DNA of 64,000 nucleotides from NCBI GenBank assembly GCA_024760505.1, contig CP058931.1, positions 2,800,001-2,864,000 on the forward strand, in the 5' to 3' direction. A program made the position numbers and the translations under genes. How positions within the stretch are numbered: the stretch's first letter is position 1; every line of letters starts with the position of its first letter. This document shows, piece after piece, positions 52,351-61,306 of this stretch. The DNA comes from Nitrospira sp. (GTDB taxonomy: Bacteria > Nitrospirota > Nitrospiria > Nitrospirales > UBA8639). The notes under the pieces were generated by a model. The model was not told the origin of the DNA. It worked only from the letters and a program-made list of their open reading frames with translations, and did no database searches.

Positions 52351-53853
52351 TTGCTGGTTTACCCTGCCATACTTGTTTTAGTTTTTGGCCTATCCGCCGG
52401 TCTTGGAATGGCCGCTGAGGATGTAGAAAATACCGCCGAGGTTACGGAAGAAGAGGTTGAAACGGTTCATGATATCGGGATAGCCGTCGCCATTAAAAAC
52501 CGGTTATCCCGAGTCGACCGCAAGTCATTTTCTTCCATTGAAGTGTCGGTGAAAAACGGCATAGTCACGCTATCCGGGACAGCCGATAGTCTGTGGGCGC
52601 AGCAGCGTGCCACGGAGCTTCCTCAAGCCATTCGTGGCGTTCGAGGAGTGATCGATCGCATTTCAGTGGGACCGCTCGGCACAACCAACGATTCTGCCCT
52701 TAAAGAACAACTTGCATACCTCTTCCTCGAAGATCCGGTGGTGGAACGCGATGACATTCATGTTGATGTGGCCAAGGGGGTCGTTTCCTTAAAGGGGCGG
52801 GTGCACTCCCGGCAAGAAAAACACACGGCGCTCAATTTAGCCAAAATGGTCAAAGGCATTCGGGAGGTTCGGGACCTTCTGAAGGTGGAGAGTACTCGAG
52901 ATCGGCCGGATTCGATCCTGAAGGAGGAAATTACCCATCGTCTGGCATTCGATGTCTGGGTGGTCAATCCATCCCTCTTACACGTCCAGGTGGAAAAAGG
53001 TCACGCGATTCTGACAGGACAGGTGGGAAGCGTGTACGAAAAAAGTCGAACTGTCGAATTGGCATGGGTCGAAAGTGTCCAGTCCGTGGACGTGAGCGGT
53101 ATCACCATTAATTGGGTGTCGCCGGATCCGATGATGCGGACTCAGCGTCCCATGTTTACGGACAGGGAAATTTCCAATGCCATTCAAAAAGTGCTGGCGT
53201 ATGACCGTCGTGTCGCTCCATTCGGAATCAGTGTGACGGTAAAGAGTGGGACGGTAACCCTGAAAGGAAGTGTACCCTTTCTCTCCATCAGGCGTGAGGC
53301 TGAGCAAAACGCGAATAATACGGTCGGGGTCCAATCCGTGAATAATCTCATCACCGTCCAGTCCAAAGCGACTCCAAAGGATGCCGATATTCAGGCGCGG
53401 TTATTCGCTGAGTTTGCACGAGATCCTGTCTTGGAGCATTTCACTCTTGGGGGATCGGTCAAAAAGGGAGCCGTCCTGCTGACGGGGACCGTCGATTCGA
53501 TTTATGAACGAAACCATGCAGAAAACGTGGCTTCCCGTATTCGAGGTGTGAAAAGCCTGACCAATCACATCAGCTTTTCAAAACCCGAAATCGAAAAAAC
53601 GGATTGGGAAATTCAACTGGATTTCGAAAATCAGGTGTGGTGGAGCCCATTCTTATCGGGCCAGGATATTGTGGCGACGGTGGAAGATGGCAAGGCGACG
53701 TTGTCCGGATCAGTGCAGCATATGCACCAACGGCTCATTGCCGAACAGCAGGCGTTTGAGGCAGGAGCCTTGATCGTCCTCAACCGATTGCAAGTGGGAA
53801 CATCTCTGACATCACCTGAATCTTCGACCCCAAGAATCGATGCCCGCGGTTGA
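52351..53853 (+). CDS. Secreted protein of six BON domains
   Basis: 500 residues. A leader (LVFGLSAGLGMAAEDV) is followed by six BON modules, each with the VxVxxGxVxLxGxV core: VSVKNGIVTLSGTA, VDVAKGVVSLKGRV, VQVEKGHAILTGQV, VTVKSGTVTLKGSV, GSVKKGAVLLTGTV and ATVEDGKATLSGSV. Start: TTG at 52351 with GAGGG upstream; no in-frame ATG is available before it. BON arrays of this length are unusual; OsmY has two. It probably binds the outer leaflet of the inner membrane or phospholipid. It lies between two kinase genes but has its own ribosome-binding site. Confidence 0.8.
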   Translation: MLVYPAILVLVFGLSAGLGMAAEDVENTAEVTEEEVETVHDIGIAVAIKNRLSRVDRKSFSSIEVSVKNGIVTLSGTADSLWAQQRATELPQAIRGVRGVIDRISVGPLGTTNDSALKEQLAYLFLEDPVVERDDIHVDVAKGVVSLKGRVHSRQEKHTALNLAKMVKGIREVRDLLKVESTRDRPDSILKEEITHRLAFDVWVVNPSLLHVQVEKGHAILTGQVGSVYEKSRTVELAWVESVQSVDVSGITINWVSPDPMMRTQRPMFTDREISNAIQKVLAYDRRVAPFGISVTVKSGTVTLKGSVPFLSIRREAEQNANNTVGVQSVNNLITVQSKATPKDADIQARLFAEFARDPVLEHFTLGGSVKKGAVLLTGTVDSIYERNHAENVASRIRGVKSLTNHISFSKPEIEKTDWEIQLDFENQVWWSPFLSGQDIVATVEDGKATLSGSVQHMHQRLIAEQQAFEAGALIVLNRLQVGTSLTSPESSTPRIDARG

Positions 53854-54101
53854 AAGTCTGGCCGGTCCAAATCGGAAAAACTAAATCCAAATTCCCTCTA
53901 ATTCCCATCGTTTCCAGTTTTGTATGAAATCCTCTGTAGTGTGCCAGTGGAAGACATGAATCGCTCCCACATAGTCCGATTAAGTATTTAACCTCAAGGG
54001 TAATGGAGAGTAGCGCGAATAGCCGGGACGCGTAAAATCAGAAGAATTTTTTTATACTTTTTTCGCTATTATCATCTAACCTAATGAGGGAGGACATTGT
54101 A

Positions 54102-54539
54102 ATGAAATGCACCATTAGCACCCCTGGCCAACAAGTGGTCCTGACGCTTACCGTGGATCTCAGTATTAATACCCCCAATTTGAGTCGAACCGATTTATTA
54201 TTGGACCGAGTGGTTTCGTCACCGATTTCATTACTCATTTTAGATTTACGGTCCTTGTCATGTGTGAATGCTATTGGGACCTGGACCATCTTCCAGATTG
54301 TGTTCAAAGCCAGGGAACAGGGGAAAGGTGTGTTCCTGTATAATGTGCAAACTTCCATACAATCCTATTTAAAAGAGGCAGGAATATTTGACCTGTCCAC
54401 TTCGATCGATACCCAGGAGGAGCTCGGAAATGTGTTAGAAGGGAATTTTAGGCTTCCGAGGTCATGTGCGAATGAGGAAAACTTGAAGATCGCATTACAA
54501 GAAAGACAGATAGCTCCTGCGGGAATAGCATCGTTGTAG
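54102..54539 (+). CDS. STAS-domain protein
   Basis: 145 residues with a STAS fold at about 1-110: QQVVLTLTVDLSINTPNL, LLILDLRSLSCVNAIGTWTI, GKGVFLYNVQTSIQSYLKEA. The position of the regulatory serine in anti-anti-sigma factors (DSSG) reads NAIG, so phosphorylation switching of the classical kind is unlikely. GGGAGG lies 8 nt before the ATG at 54102. Lies between the six-BON gene and the CheB/CheR/kinase fusion. Confidence 0.7.
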   Translation: MKCTISTPGQQVVLTLTVDLSINTPNLSRTDLLLDRVVSSPISLLILDLRSLSCVNAIGTWTIFQIVFKAREQGKGVFLYNVQTSIQSYLKEAGIFDLSTSIDTQEELGNVLEGNFRLPRSCANEENLKIALQERQIAPAGIASL

Positions 54540-54820
54540 AAAAAGTGCCTGGCGTCAAAGTTGTATTTCTGAATGATCAGATGATGACCGGTTTCCGTAT
54601 TGAACGAGTGTTGCAAAATGATCATCTCATTCATCATCCGGACTTGTGGCGGGGGGATAGGTCGCAGAATTGTAAATCGAAAAAATGATTTTTGTTGACA
54701 ACAAGTCGTAATGAACACAGATAGAGAATGAGGCCGAATGATCGTTGGCGCACGCTCTTTCTTTGAAACCGTGAGCTAGGGTAAGATCCACCCGCACTCA
54801 GATGAAAGCCAGGACTTCTA

Positions 54821-57800
54821 GTGACTGCAAAAAAATCCTCTCCCAAGTCTCAGGCGAAATCTTCGCCTTCCCCCTCACCGAAAAAATTTCCGACCGTCAA
54901 AAAAGCACGGAAGCCTTCAGCTAGCCCAAAGGCACCTTCTTCAGCACAAAAGCCTTCACCAGGTTCCCGGGTGGTGGCCACTCACACCTCATTCAATGCC
55001 TTTCCTATCGTCGGGATCGGCGCTTCGGCAGGAGGGGTCGAGGCATTGGGCCGGTTCTTTTCAACGCTTCCTCAGGATAGCGGAATGGGTTTTGTGGTGA
55101 TCCAGCACCTGGCTCCCGATCGCGAAAGCCTCATGCCGGAATTGCTGGCGCGGAAGACCTCGCTACCGATTCATGTCGCGGTAGATGAAACGTTAGTGGA
55201 ACCCGATCATATCTATCTCATTCCTCCCAACACGCAATTGAGTATCGATGGTGGGTTTTTGCGAGTGGACCGGCCATCAATAGTTCATGGCCTGCGAACG
55301 CCCATTGACACCTTTTTTCAATCCCTGGCCGAAGATCAAGGTCCATTTGCAATCGGGGTGATTCTGTCCGGCGCGGGGTCCGACGGAGCAGTCGGGCTTC
55401 GATCCGTAAAGGAGCAGGGCGGGTTAACGATTGCCCAATCGGACGAAACGTCCCAATTTTCCGGAATGCCGACCAGTGCCATTCTAACCGGATTGATCGA
55501 TCATATCCTACCGGTCGAAGCCATCGCGGAAGCTCTGATTCTCTATGCGAAATATTTATACGATCTACGGGATGGGAAGGGACTGGAAACCCTTCGGGCA
55601 GAAGCGCTGAATTACTTGGATGGGATTTGTTCGCATTTGCACCGGAGGACCGGGCACGATTTCCGTGGCTATAAACGGAATACGATGGGTCGGCGGGTTC
55701 AGCGGCGCATGCAGATTCTGCACATTGCCTCTCCCGAGAACTATGTAAAACGATTGGGGGAGGACCCGGAGGAAGTCGATGGGCTGTTTAAGGAGCTGTT
55801 AATCGGTGTGACGAAATTTTTTAGAGATCCGGAAGCCTTTGCGTTTTTGTCCGACACGATCATCCCCAAGATCGTAAAATCCAAACACAACAATGAAGCG
55901 ATCCGGGTCTGGATACCGGGTTGTTCGACGGGAGAAGAAGTCTATTCGCTCGCTATCCTCTTTTATGAATACCTCCAGCGGAAACATCTCAGCATTCCTC
56001 TTCAAATCTTCGGGACGGATATCGATGAGCGGGCATTGGATATTGCCCGTCGTGGACAATATCCGGAAAGCATTCAGGAAGATGTGCTGCCCGATCGACT
56101 GGCCTTGTTCTTTGAACATGTCGGTTCCTGTTATCGGGTCGCCAGGATGATACGTGAGTTATGCATTTTTTCCTTTCATAATCTCGTCGGCAATCCCCTG
56201 TTTTCTCGCATGGATGTCATTTCATGCAGGAACCTGTTGATCTATATGGAACCCCATCTTCAGAATCAGATGTTTGCCGTGTTTCATTATTCCCTCAATC
56301 CTGAGGGCTACCTGTTTCTCGGCGCGTCGGAACAGGCCGAAGACCAATCCCGATTCTTTCGCCCCGTGAATAAACCGTTTCGGGTGTTTCAACCCAAACA
56401 GATCATGGCCCGCACGTTTCCCCAATTTCCGATCCAGGGACCGCGTGGCACCCTGCCTACTCCGAAACCTGCTCTTTTCCCCCAGATTCAGGATCCCTTC
56501 ATTCACATCTTCGATCACCTGGTCAGAGAAGAGTATGGCCCTCCCGCAGTGTTGATCGATAAAGAGTGCCAGGTGCAATATGTCTCCGGCCGGACCGGGA
56601 CCTATCTGCAGCTTCCCTCCGGTTCGGTCAACGTGAATTTGATCAATATGGTCATGCCGGATTTGCGTGTGCCATTGCGAAGCGGAATTTTCAAGGCTGT
56701 GAAAACCGGCAAGGAAGTGGTCCACCCCAATATTCAATTGGCTGTGCATGATGATATTCAATCTGTGGATATCATTGTCCGTCCGCTTGTTCATGTCAAG
56801 CAATCGTCCGATCTGCTGCTTGTGGTCTTCCGTGAGAAAGGGCTAATCCGGAAATCTTCCAACGTCCCGAAGAAATACTCGAAAGGCGAGCACCGGACGA
56901 TAAAGGAATTGGAGCAGGAAATTGACTCCACCAGAGAGGATTTGCAAACGGCCCTGGAAGAACTGGAGACCTCCAACCAGGACTTAAAATCCTCCAATCA
57001 GGAATTGATGTCCGTGAATGAAGAACTGCAATCCGTCAATGAAGAACTGCAAACGTCTACCGAGGAGTTGCAATCGATTAATGAAGAATTAGAAACGGTC
57101 AATGCTCAACTGTCCGAAAAAGTGGAGGAATTGGATCACGCCAATAGCGATATGGAAAATCTTTTCCGGACGACGGATATCGCCACATTATTTCTCAATG
57201 CCGAATTATGTATTCAGAAATACACTCCGGCGGCCCAAAAAATGTTTCAGTTTTTGGATGCCGATATTGGCCGACCCATTACACAACTGTCCTCATTTTC
57301 CGGGGATGAAACGTTATTGACGGATATTCGGGAGGTATTGCGCACCTCACAGCCCAAAGAACACACTCGCCGATTTCCTCATGACCCTCGGACCTTCTTC
57401 TCACGAATGACTCCCTACCAATCCAGTGACGGTCAGACCTCGGGAGTTGTGCTGACTTTTGTGGACATTACGGAGCTTCGCCAGGCGGAAGATCAAGTGC
57501 TCGGTTTCTCTCAACAACAGAAGGTGATGGTGGAGTTCGCACAGTTGGCGCTTCAGGAAAGAGAGGTGCCCAAGGTCATGGACGAATGTGTCAGACTTCT
57601 GAGGCAGACCTTACCGATTGAAATGGCCAAAGTGCTGGAATTGTTGCCGGGAGAACAGTCCCTCCTTCTTCGCGCCGGAGTAGGATGGAAAGAGGGATTG
57701 GTCGGCCAGGACGTGGTGAGTGCCGATTACAATTCCCAGGCGGGGTATACCCTGATAAGCCAACAGCCGGTTATCGTCAAGGATCTCTCCCGGGAAAGCC

Positions 57801-59185
57801 GGTTTTCCGGTCCCTCCTTACTAATTGATCACCAGGTGGTCAGTGGCATGAGTTGCATCATCCGGGATCAGACAGGCAATCCTCATGGAGTGCTCGGTGT
57901 GCATTCGACATCAAAGAGGGAGTTCCGGGAGAAAGAGGTGGAGTTTCTCCAAGCCATGGCCAATATTCTGGCCTCGGCCATACAACGGAAAAATATCGAC
58001 ACTCAACTGCAATCTCTGACCGAATCGCTGGAACGCCGCGTGGATGAGCGGACACAGGACCTCCTTCAGCACCAACACCGACTTCGTCAATTGTCGTCAG
58101 ATCTTATTCTCACGGAGCAACGGGAACGGCGTCGCATTGCCACCGAATTACATGATTATTTGGGCCAGTTGCTGGTTGTCGGGAAGATAAAAATCAGTCA
58201 GTTGCGACAAGCCGATCTTTCGAATCAGCAGGCATCCCTTGTCGGGGAAGTGGAAGAATCTCTGGATGAGGCGTTGCAGTACACGCGGGATCTCATCCCT
58301 CAAATCAGTCCGCCCATCTTGTATGAATTCGGGTTCATGGCAGCCATCCGATGGTTGGCTGAAAAAATGGTCCGGTATGATTTGCACGTCACGGTGACCT
58401 CCCATCTTGATGATCATGCCTTGAACCTTTCCGAATCCGTCTCAATTATCCTATATCAGGTTATCAGGGAATTATTGCTGAATGTCATGAAACATGCCCA
58501 AACCCAGGAAGCCTCTATTTTGATCAAACAAGTCTCATCAGAGTTCTTTGAAATTGAAGTGGCGGATCGCGGATGTGGTTTTGATCTGTCCTCGACCCGT
58601 GAAACCCATCCCCATTTTGAAAAATTCGGCCTGTTAAACGTGCAAGAACGTGTGGAAGGTCTTGGAGGAAAGTGTGAGGTGCTCTCGAACGTCGGCGAGG
58701 GCACTCGAGTACTGCTCAAGGTGCCATTTTCCCTTCAAGACGCTGAGTTGGAGCCTATTCAGTCCACTCTTCCTCACACGGCGGTGCAGGTTCCGATGCC
58801 CGGAAAATCGGAGGAGAGCATTCGGGTCGTCCTCGCCGATGACCACCCCATCTTCCGTGAAGGATTGGCCACCATGTTGAATGCCTGTCCCGATATTCAG
58901 GTGGTCGGAGAAGCCGAAAATGGCGTACAAGCGGTTGAGCGTGTTCAAACTCTTTATCCTGATGTGGTCGTGATGGATATCAATATGCCGGTGATGAACG
59001 GCATCGAAGCCACCCGTCGCATCAAAGCCAATCACCCGTCAATCTATATCATTGGGTTGTCTATGCATGGAGATAACATTGTGATGAAGAACTTTTATGA
59101 GGCCGGAGGGAACGAATATGTGACCAAAGGGGATTCCTTTAATTCCTTTGCCGAAGTTATTCGATCCAGTCAAAAAAATCGATGA
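54821..59185 (+). CDS. CheB-CheR-PAS-GAF-kinase-receiver fusion (1454 aa)
   Basis: Domain order: basic Ser/Pro/Lys N-terminal tail; CheB-type methylesterase (about 63-250, GASAGG, IQHLAP, GAGSDG triad positions); CheR methyltransferase (about 265-520, with SAM site GCSTGEEVYS and MDVISCRNLLIYM); coiled coil (about 690-777, a long array of NEELQSVNEEL-like repeats); PAS (about 780-895); GAF (about 905-1065); HisKA_3 (EQRERRRIATELHDYLGQL, about 1100); HATPase (ADRGCGFDLS); NarL-type receiver without DNA-binding domain (about 1333-1450, VVMDINMPVMNG). GTG start with AGGA upstream. It combines chemotaxis-type modification enzymes with a kinase in the cytoplasm; substrate methyl-acceptor proteins are not in the window. 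Confidence 0.9.
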   Translation: MTAKKSSPKSQAKSSPSPSPKKFPTVKKARKPSASPKAPSSAQKPSPGSRVVATHTSFNAFPIVGIGASAGGVEALGRFFSTLPQDSGMGFVVIQHLAPDRESLMPELLARKTSLPIHVAVDETLVEPDHIYLIPPNTQLSIDGGFLRVDRPSIVHGLRTPIDTFFQSLAEDQGPFAIGVILSGAGSDGAVGLRSVKEQGGLTIAQSDETSQFSGMPTSAILTGLIDHILPVEAIAEALILYAKYLYDLRDGKGLETLRAEALNYLDGICSHLHRRTGHDFRGYKRNTMGRRVQRRMQILHIASPENYVKRLGEDPEEVDGLFKELLIGVTKFFRDPEAFAFLSDTIIPKIVKSKHNNEAIRVWIPGCSTGEEVYSLAILFYEYLQRKHLSIPLQIFGTDIDERALDIARRGQYPESIQEDVLPDRLALFFEHVGSCYRVARMIRELCIFSFHNLVGNPLFSRMDVISCRNLLIYMEPHLQNQMFAVFHYSLNPEGYLFLGASEQAEDQSRFFRPVNKPFRVFQPKQIMARTFPQFPIQGPRGTLPTPKPALFPQIQDPFIHIFDHLVREEYGPPAVLIDKECQVQYVSGRTGTYLQLPSGSVNVNLINMVMPDLRVPLRSGIFKAVKTGKEVVHPNIQLAVHDDIQSVDIIVRPLVHVKQSSDLLLVVFREKGLIRKSSNVPKKYSKGEHRTIKELEQEIDSTREDLQTALEELETSNQDLKSSNQELMSVNEELQSVNEELQTSTEELQSINEELETVNAQLSEKVEELDHANSDMENLFRTTDIATLFLNAELCIQKYTPAAQKMFQFLDADIGRPITQLSSFSGDETLLTDIREVLRTSQPKEHTRRFPHDPRTFFSRMTPYQSSDGQTSGVVLTFVDITELRQAEDQVLGFSQQQKVMVEFAQLALQEREVPKVMDECVRLLRQTLPIEMAKVLELLPGEQSLLLRAGVGWKEGLVGQDVVSADYNSQAGYTLISQQPVIVKDLSRESRFSGPSLLIDHQVVSGMSCIIRDQTGNPHGVLGVHSTSKREFREKEVEFLQAMANILASAIQRKNIDTQLQSLTESLERRVDERTQDLLQHQHRLRQLSSDLILTEQRERRRIATELHDYLGQLLVVGKIKISQLRQADLSNQQASLVGEVEESLDEALQYTRDLIPQISPPILYEFGFMAAIRWLAEKMVRYDLHVTVTSHLDDHALNLSESVSIILYQVIRELLLNVMKHAQTQEASILIKQVSSEFFEIEVADRGCGFDLSSTRETHPHFEKFGLLNVQERVEGLGGKCEVLSNVGEGTRVLLKVPFSLQDAELEPIQSTLPHTAVQVPMPGKSEESIRVVLADDHPIFREGLATMLNACPDIQVVGEAENGVQAVERVQTLYPDVVVMDINMPVMNGIEATRRIKANHPSIYIIGLSMHGDNIVMKNFYEAGGNEYVTKGDSFNSFAEVIRSSQKNR

Positions 59186-59818
59186 TGACTCCTGAGCCTT
59201 TCACACCAGTCATATCGCGCACGGCGAAATGGTAGGAGTAAGAAGAAAACCTCCATCCCCCTTCATGACTCTTCACGATCTCCTTCGACCGCCCAGTTCT
59301 ACGGTTGTCATGCTGAGCTGAAGGCGAAGCTCGCTAAGCCGGGGTCCGATCAAACCGGACACAGATCCTTCCCGTCTGTCAGGATCGCTCAGACCGCTCA
59401 ACTGAGGCTTCACGCCTTCGGCCTTCCTCCGCGGTCTGAATTCAAAAATTTGACTATCTTCCATGGCCGAAGCAGGATGTTCAAAAGGCCTGTCCAGTCC
59501 TGTGGCTTATTCAGCTCGAGTGCGTAACTTTCCAGAAACTTTCTGCGGATTGGTTTCAGGGCGGGTCGCGGGAATTTCGTTATTGTCCATTCCTTCACGT
59601 TGATGCGCAGACTGGTCCTGTCTCTTGCTTCATGGGCAGATGTCATCCCATGAGACTAAGTCCCTCTTTCCCTCATTCAAACCCCCATAGTTCATTCGAC
59701 ATTTTTCAAGGGATCTTCACCTCTAGACCCAGGGTTTTGGGTAGTAGGCGCTTTTCGAGTAGGAAACTACAGTCAGACCATGAACATGATTTCTTACCCT
59801 AAGAAAGAAGGAGGCCTT
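59186..59818. repeat. Intergenic region with a degenerate TGTCATnCTGAGC-type repeat
   Basis: About 630 nt without a supported gene. TGTCATGCTGAGC at 59306-59318 together with ACAGATCCTTCCCGTCTGTC and AGGATCGCTCAGAC (59361-59393) resembles the widespread intergenic palindrome whose arms read TGTCATTCTGAGC and GCTCAGAATGACA. Further inverted repeats are GTCCG/CGGAC (59344-59360) and CAGACCGC/GCGGTCTG (59390-59438). It may be a mobile miniature element or a structured non-coding repeat. Confidence 0.45.
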
Positions 59819-60124
59819 ATGCAAACGTTTACCCTGGCTGCGATGAGAAACGAGCATCCCGAAGTGTTCCCTCAATTGGTTCATCACATGCAACAACCGC
59901 ATTGTTCACGGTGCGGAGGAACGATGGTTGAGGAGACGTATATGGATATTCTCTCCGACTATGAGGATTTTCAGTTTCAGGCTAAGCACTGTATTCAATG
60001 TGGTGACGTCATTGACCCGTTTATTTTGCTGAACCGCTTGCGAACACATTCAGGTGGGACTCCGGCCGTGAACTCTTTGTCTCAGCCGCGACATCGTGAA
60101 AATGGATTGATCATGACCGGATAA
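59819..60124 (+). CDS. Zinc-ribbon-like small protein
   Basis: 101 residues. Two CxxC knuckles, HCSRCGGTMVEE and HCIQCGDVID, 40 residues apart, form a zinc ribbon. The N-terminus (FTLAAMRNEHPEVFPQLVHH) and C-terminus have no known motif. AAGGAGGCC lies just before the ATG at 59819. Function unknown; possibly nucleic-acid or protein binding. Confidence 0.7.
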   Translation: MQTFTLAAMRNEHPEVFPQLVHHMQQPHCSRCGGTMVEETYMDILSDYEDFQFQAKHCIQCGDVIDPFILLNRLRTHSGGTPAVNSLSQPRHRENGLIMTG

Positions 60125-60187
60125 GACCATGGCTATTCATTCTGGGTGGTTTCGACCATTAAATGGTCACAGTAAAGGGCAAATATT

Positions 60188-60568
60188 ATGAACCGCAAAC
60201 AAGGCAGTTTTTACTGGATGTGTAGCATTTTACTGAGTCTCGTCATGGAGGGACACGGCATCGCTGCAGATATGCCGAAGGAACCCAGTGAGACCCATCT
60301 CATCAATGAAGATGTGAATATCATTACGGGCCTTTACACTCGGGAATACTCCTTAAAGGGAGATGGAGTCGTCGATTACAAAACGGCCCGACAAATTATT
60401 TTTTATGAAAATAATAAATTTTGGAATACGGTCGTTGAAACGGTTGAATGGCCCTTGTTCTATTGGCTGGATGACAATCGAGATGGCATCTTCGATCAAT
60501 TTGTCGATCAGCGGGTGGCAGGCAATGGGGCCTATATTATCCCGTATTTGCCGGTTTCGGAGAACTAG
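60188..60568 (+). CDS. Small secreted protein with Asp-rich loop
   Basis: 126 residues with a signal peptide (FYWMCSILLSLVMEGHGIAA) and a mature domain (VDYKTARQIIFYENNKFWNT, WPLFYWLDDNRDGIFDQFVD). The DDNRDGIFDQF loop resembles a calcium-binding EF-type loop. It is followed after 3 nt by the Lon-type protease homologue, so the two are very likely cotranscribed and may act together in the periplasm. Confidence 0.6.
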   Translation: MNRKQGSFYWMCSILLSLVMEGHGIAADMPKEPSETHLINEDVNIITGLYTREYSLKGDGVVDYKTARQIIFYENNKFWNTVVETVEWPLFYWLDDNRDGIFDQFVDQRVAGNGAYIIPYLPVSEN

Positions 60569-60571
60569 TCT

Positions 60572-61297
60572 ATGCCTTATTTGAGAAAGACGGCTTTTAT
60601 CTTCAGCATTCTGGCGTGGGCGGTTCCTTGCGGATGGGCCTTACCTTTCGCACAGCCGACTGTGGCCGAACAGATGTATTGGCAGAAGCAATCCGTGACC
60701 TTTCTGGGAACCACCCTCGACCTGAATGGTGAACCAAAAGGAATCGTGGCTGAACTTGACATCTCGTTTCGGAAACAGGAAGGTCAGGAAGTGCTGAATG
60801 TGACATTTGCCAGCGGCCCGGGAAAGTTTTCACCATTGACTCAACTGGCTATTCAATCCGGAATCGTCTCCGCGGCTCGTATGGCAGGTCTTGATCCAAA
60901 AACCTGGAATATATTTCTCAAATTTCCGAATCCCGGTGTGACGATTTACGGAGATAGTTTGACCGCGATGGTGAGTGTCGTGGCTCTGGCCATGGCTAAT
61001 GGTAACTCAATCCTCCTGAACCGCGTGATGACCGGTAAAGTGACCCGTGATGGTCATATCGGGGCGGTGGGAGGGATTCCATTGAAAATTCAGGCCGCCT
61101 TTGCGAAACATATCCCAAGAGTGATTATTCCTGACGATCGGTTTCCCGAAGACAATGATTGGGAGACGCCTTTTCTGATGCAGATTTCTCCCGTCAGTAC
61201 GGTGTTGCAGGCCTATCAAATATTGACGGGAACGACCCTTCCGAGGGTTGGGAAGGCTCCGGGATTAATGGTGGTGCACAATACCAACGAGCAATAA
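60572..61297 (+). CDS. Secreted Lon-type (S16) protease-domain protein
   Basis: 241 residues. Signal peptide (AFIFSILAWAVPCGWA), then a domain matching the C-terminal proteolytic domain of Lon: Ser129 in YGDSLTAMVSVVALAM and Lys172 in GAVGGIPLKIQAAFAKHI. The Ser-Lys spacing of 43 residues equals that of E. coli Lon (Ser679/Lys722). No ATPase domain is present, so this would be an ATP-independent, exported relative. Start follows the previous stop by 3 nt. Catalytic activity is inferred; the Ser flank (GDSLT versus PSAG) deviates. Confidence 0.75.
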   Translation: MPYLRKTAFIFSILAWAVPCGWALPFAQPTVAEQMYWQKQSVTFLGTTLDLNGEPKGIVAELDISFRKQEGQEVLNVTFASGPGKFSPLTQLAIQSGIVSAARMAGLDPKTWNIFLKFPNPGVTIYGDSLTAMVSVVALAMANGNSILLNRVMTGKVTRDGHIGAVGGIPLKIQAAFAKHIPRVIIPDDRFPEDNDWETPFLMQISPVSTVLQAYQILTGTTLPRVGKAPGLMVVHNTNEQ

Positions 61298-61306
61298 GCA
61301 AGAAAA

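Noticed and set aside
54695..54723. TTGACA upstream of the CheB/CheR fusion
   Set aside because: The hexamer 17 nt downstream (CAGATA) matches the -10 consensus poorly, so I do not call a promoter.
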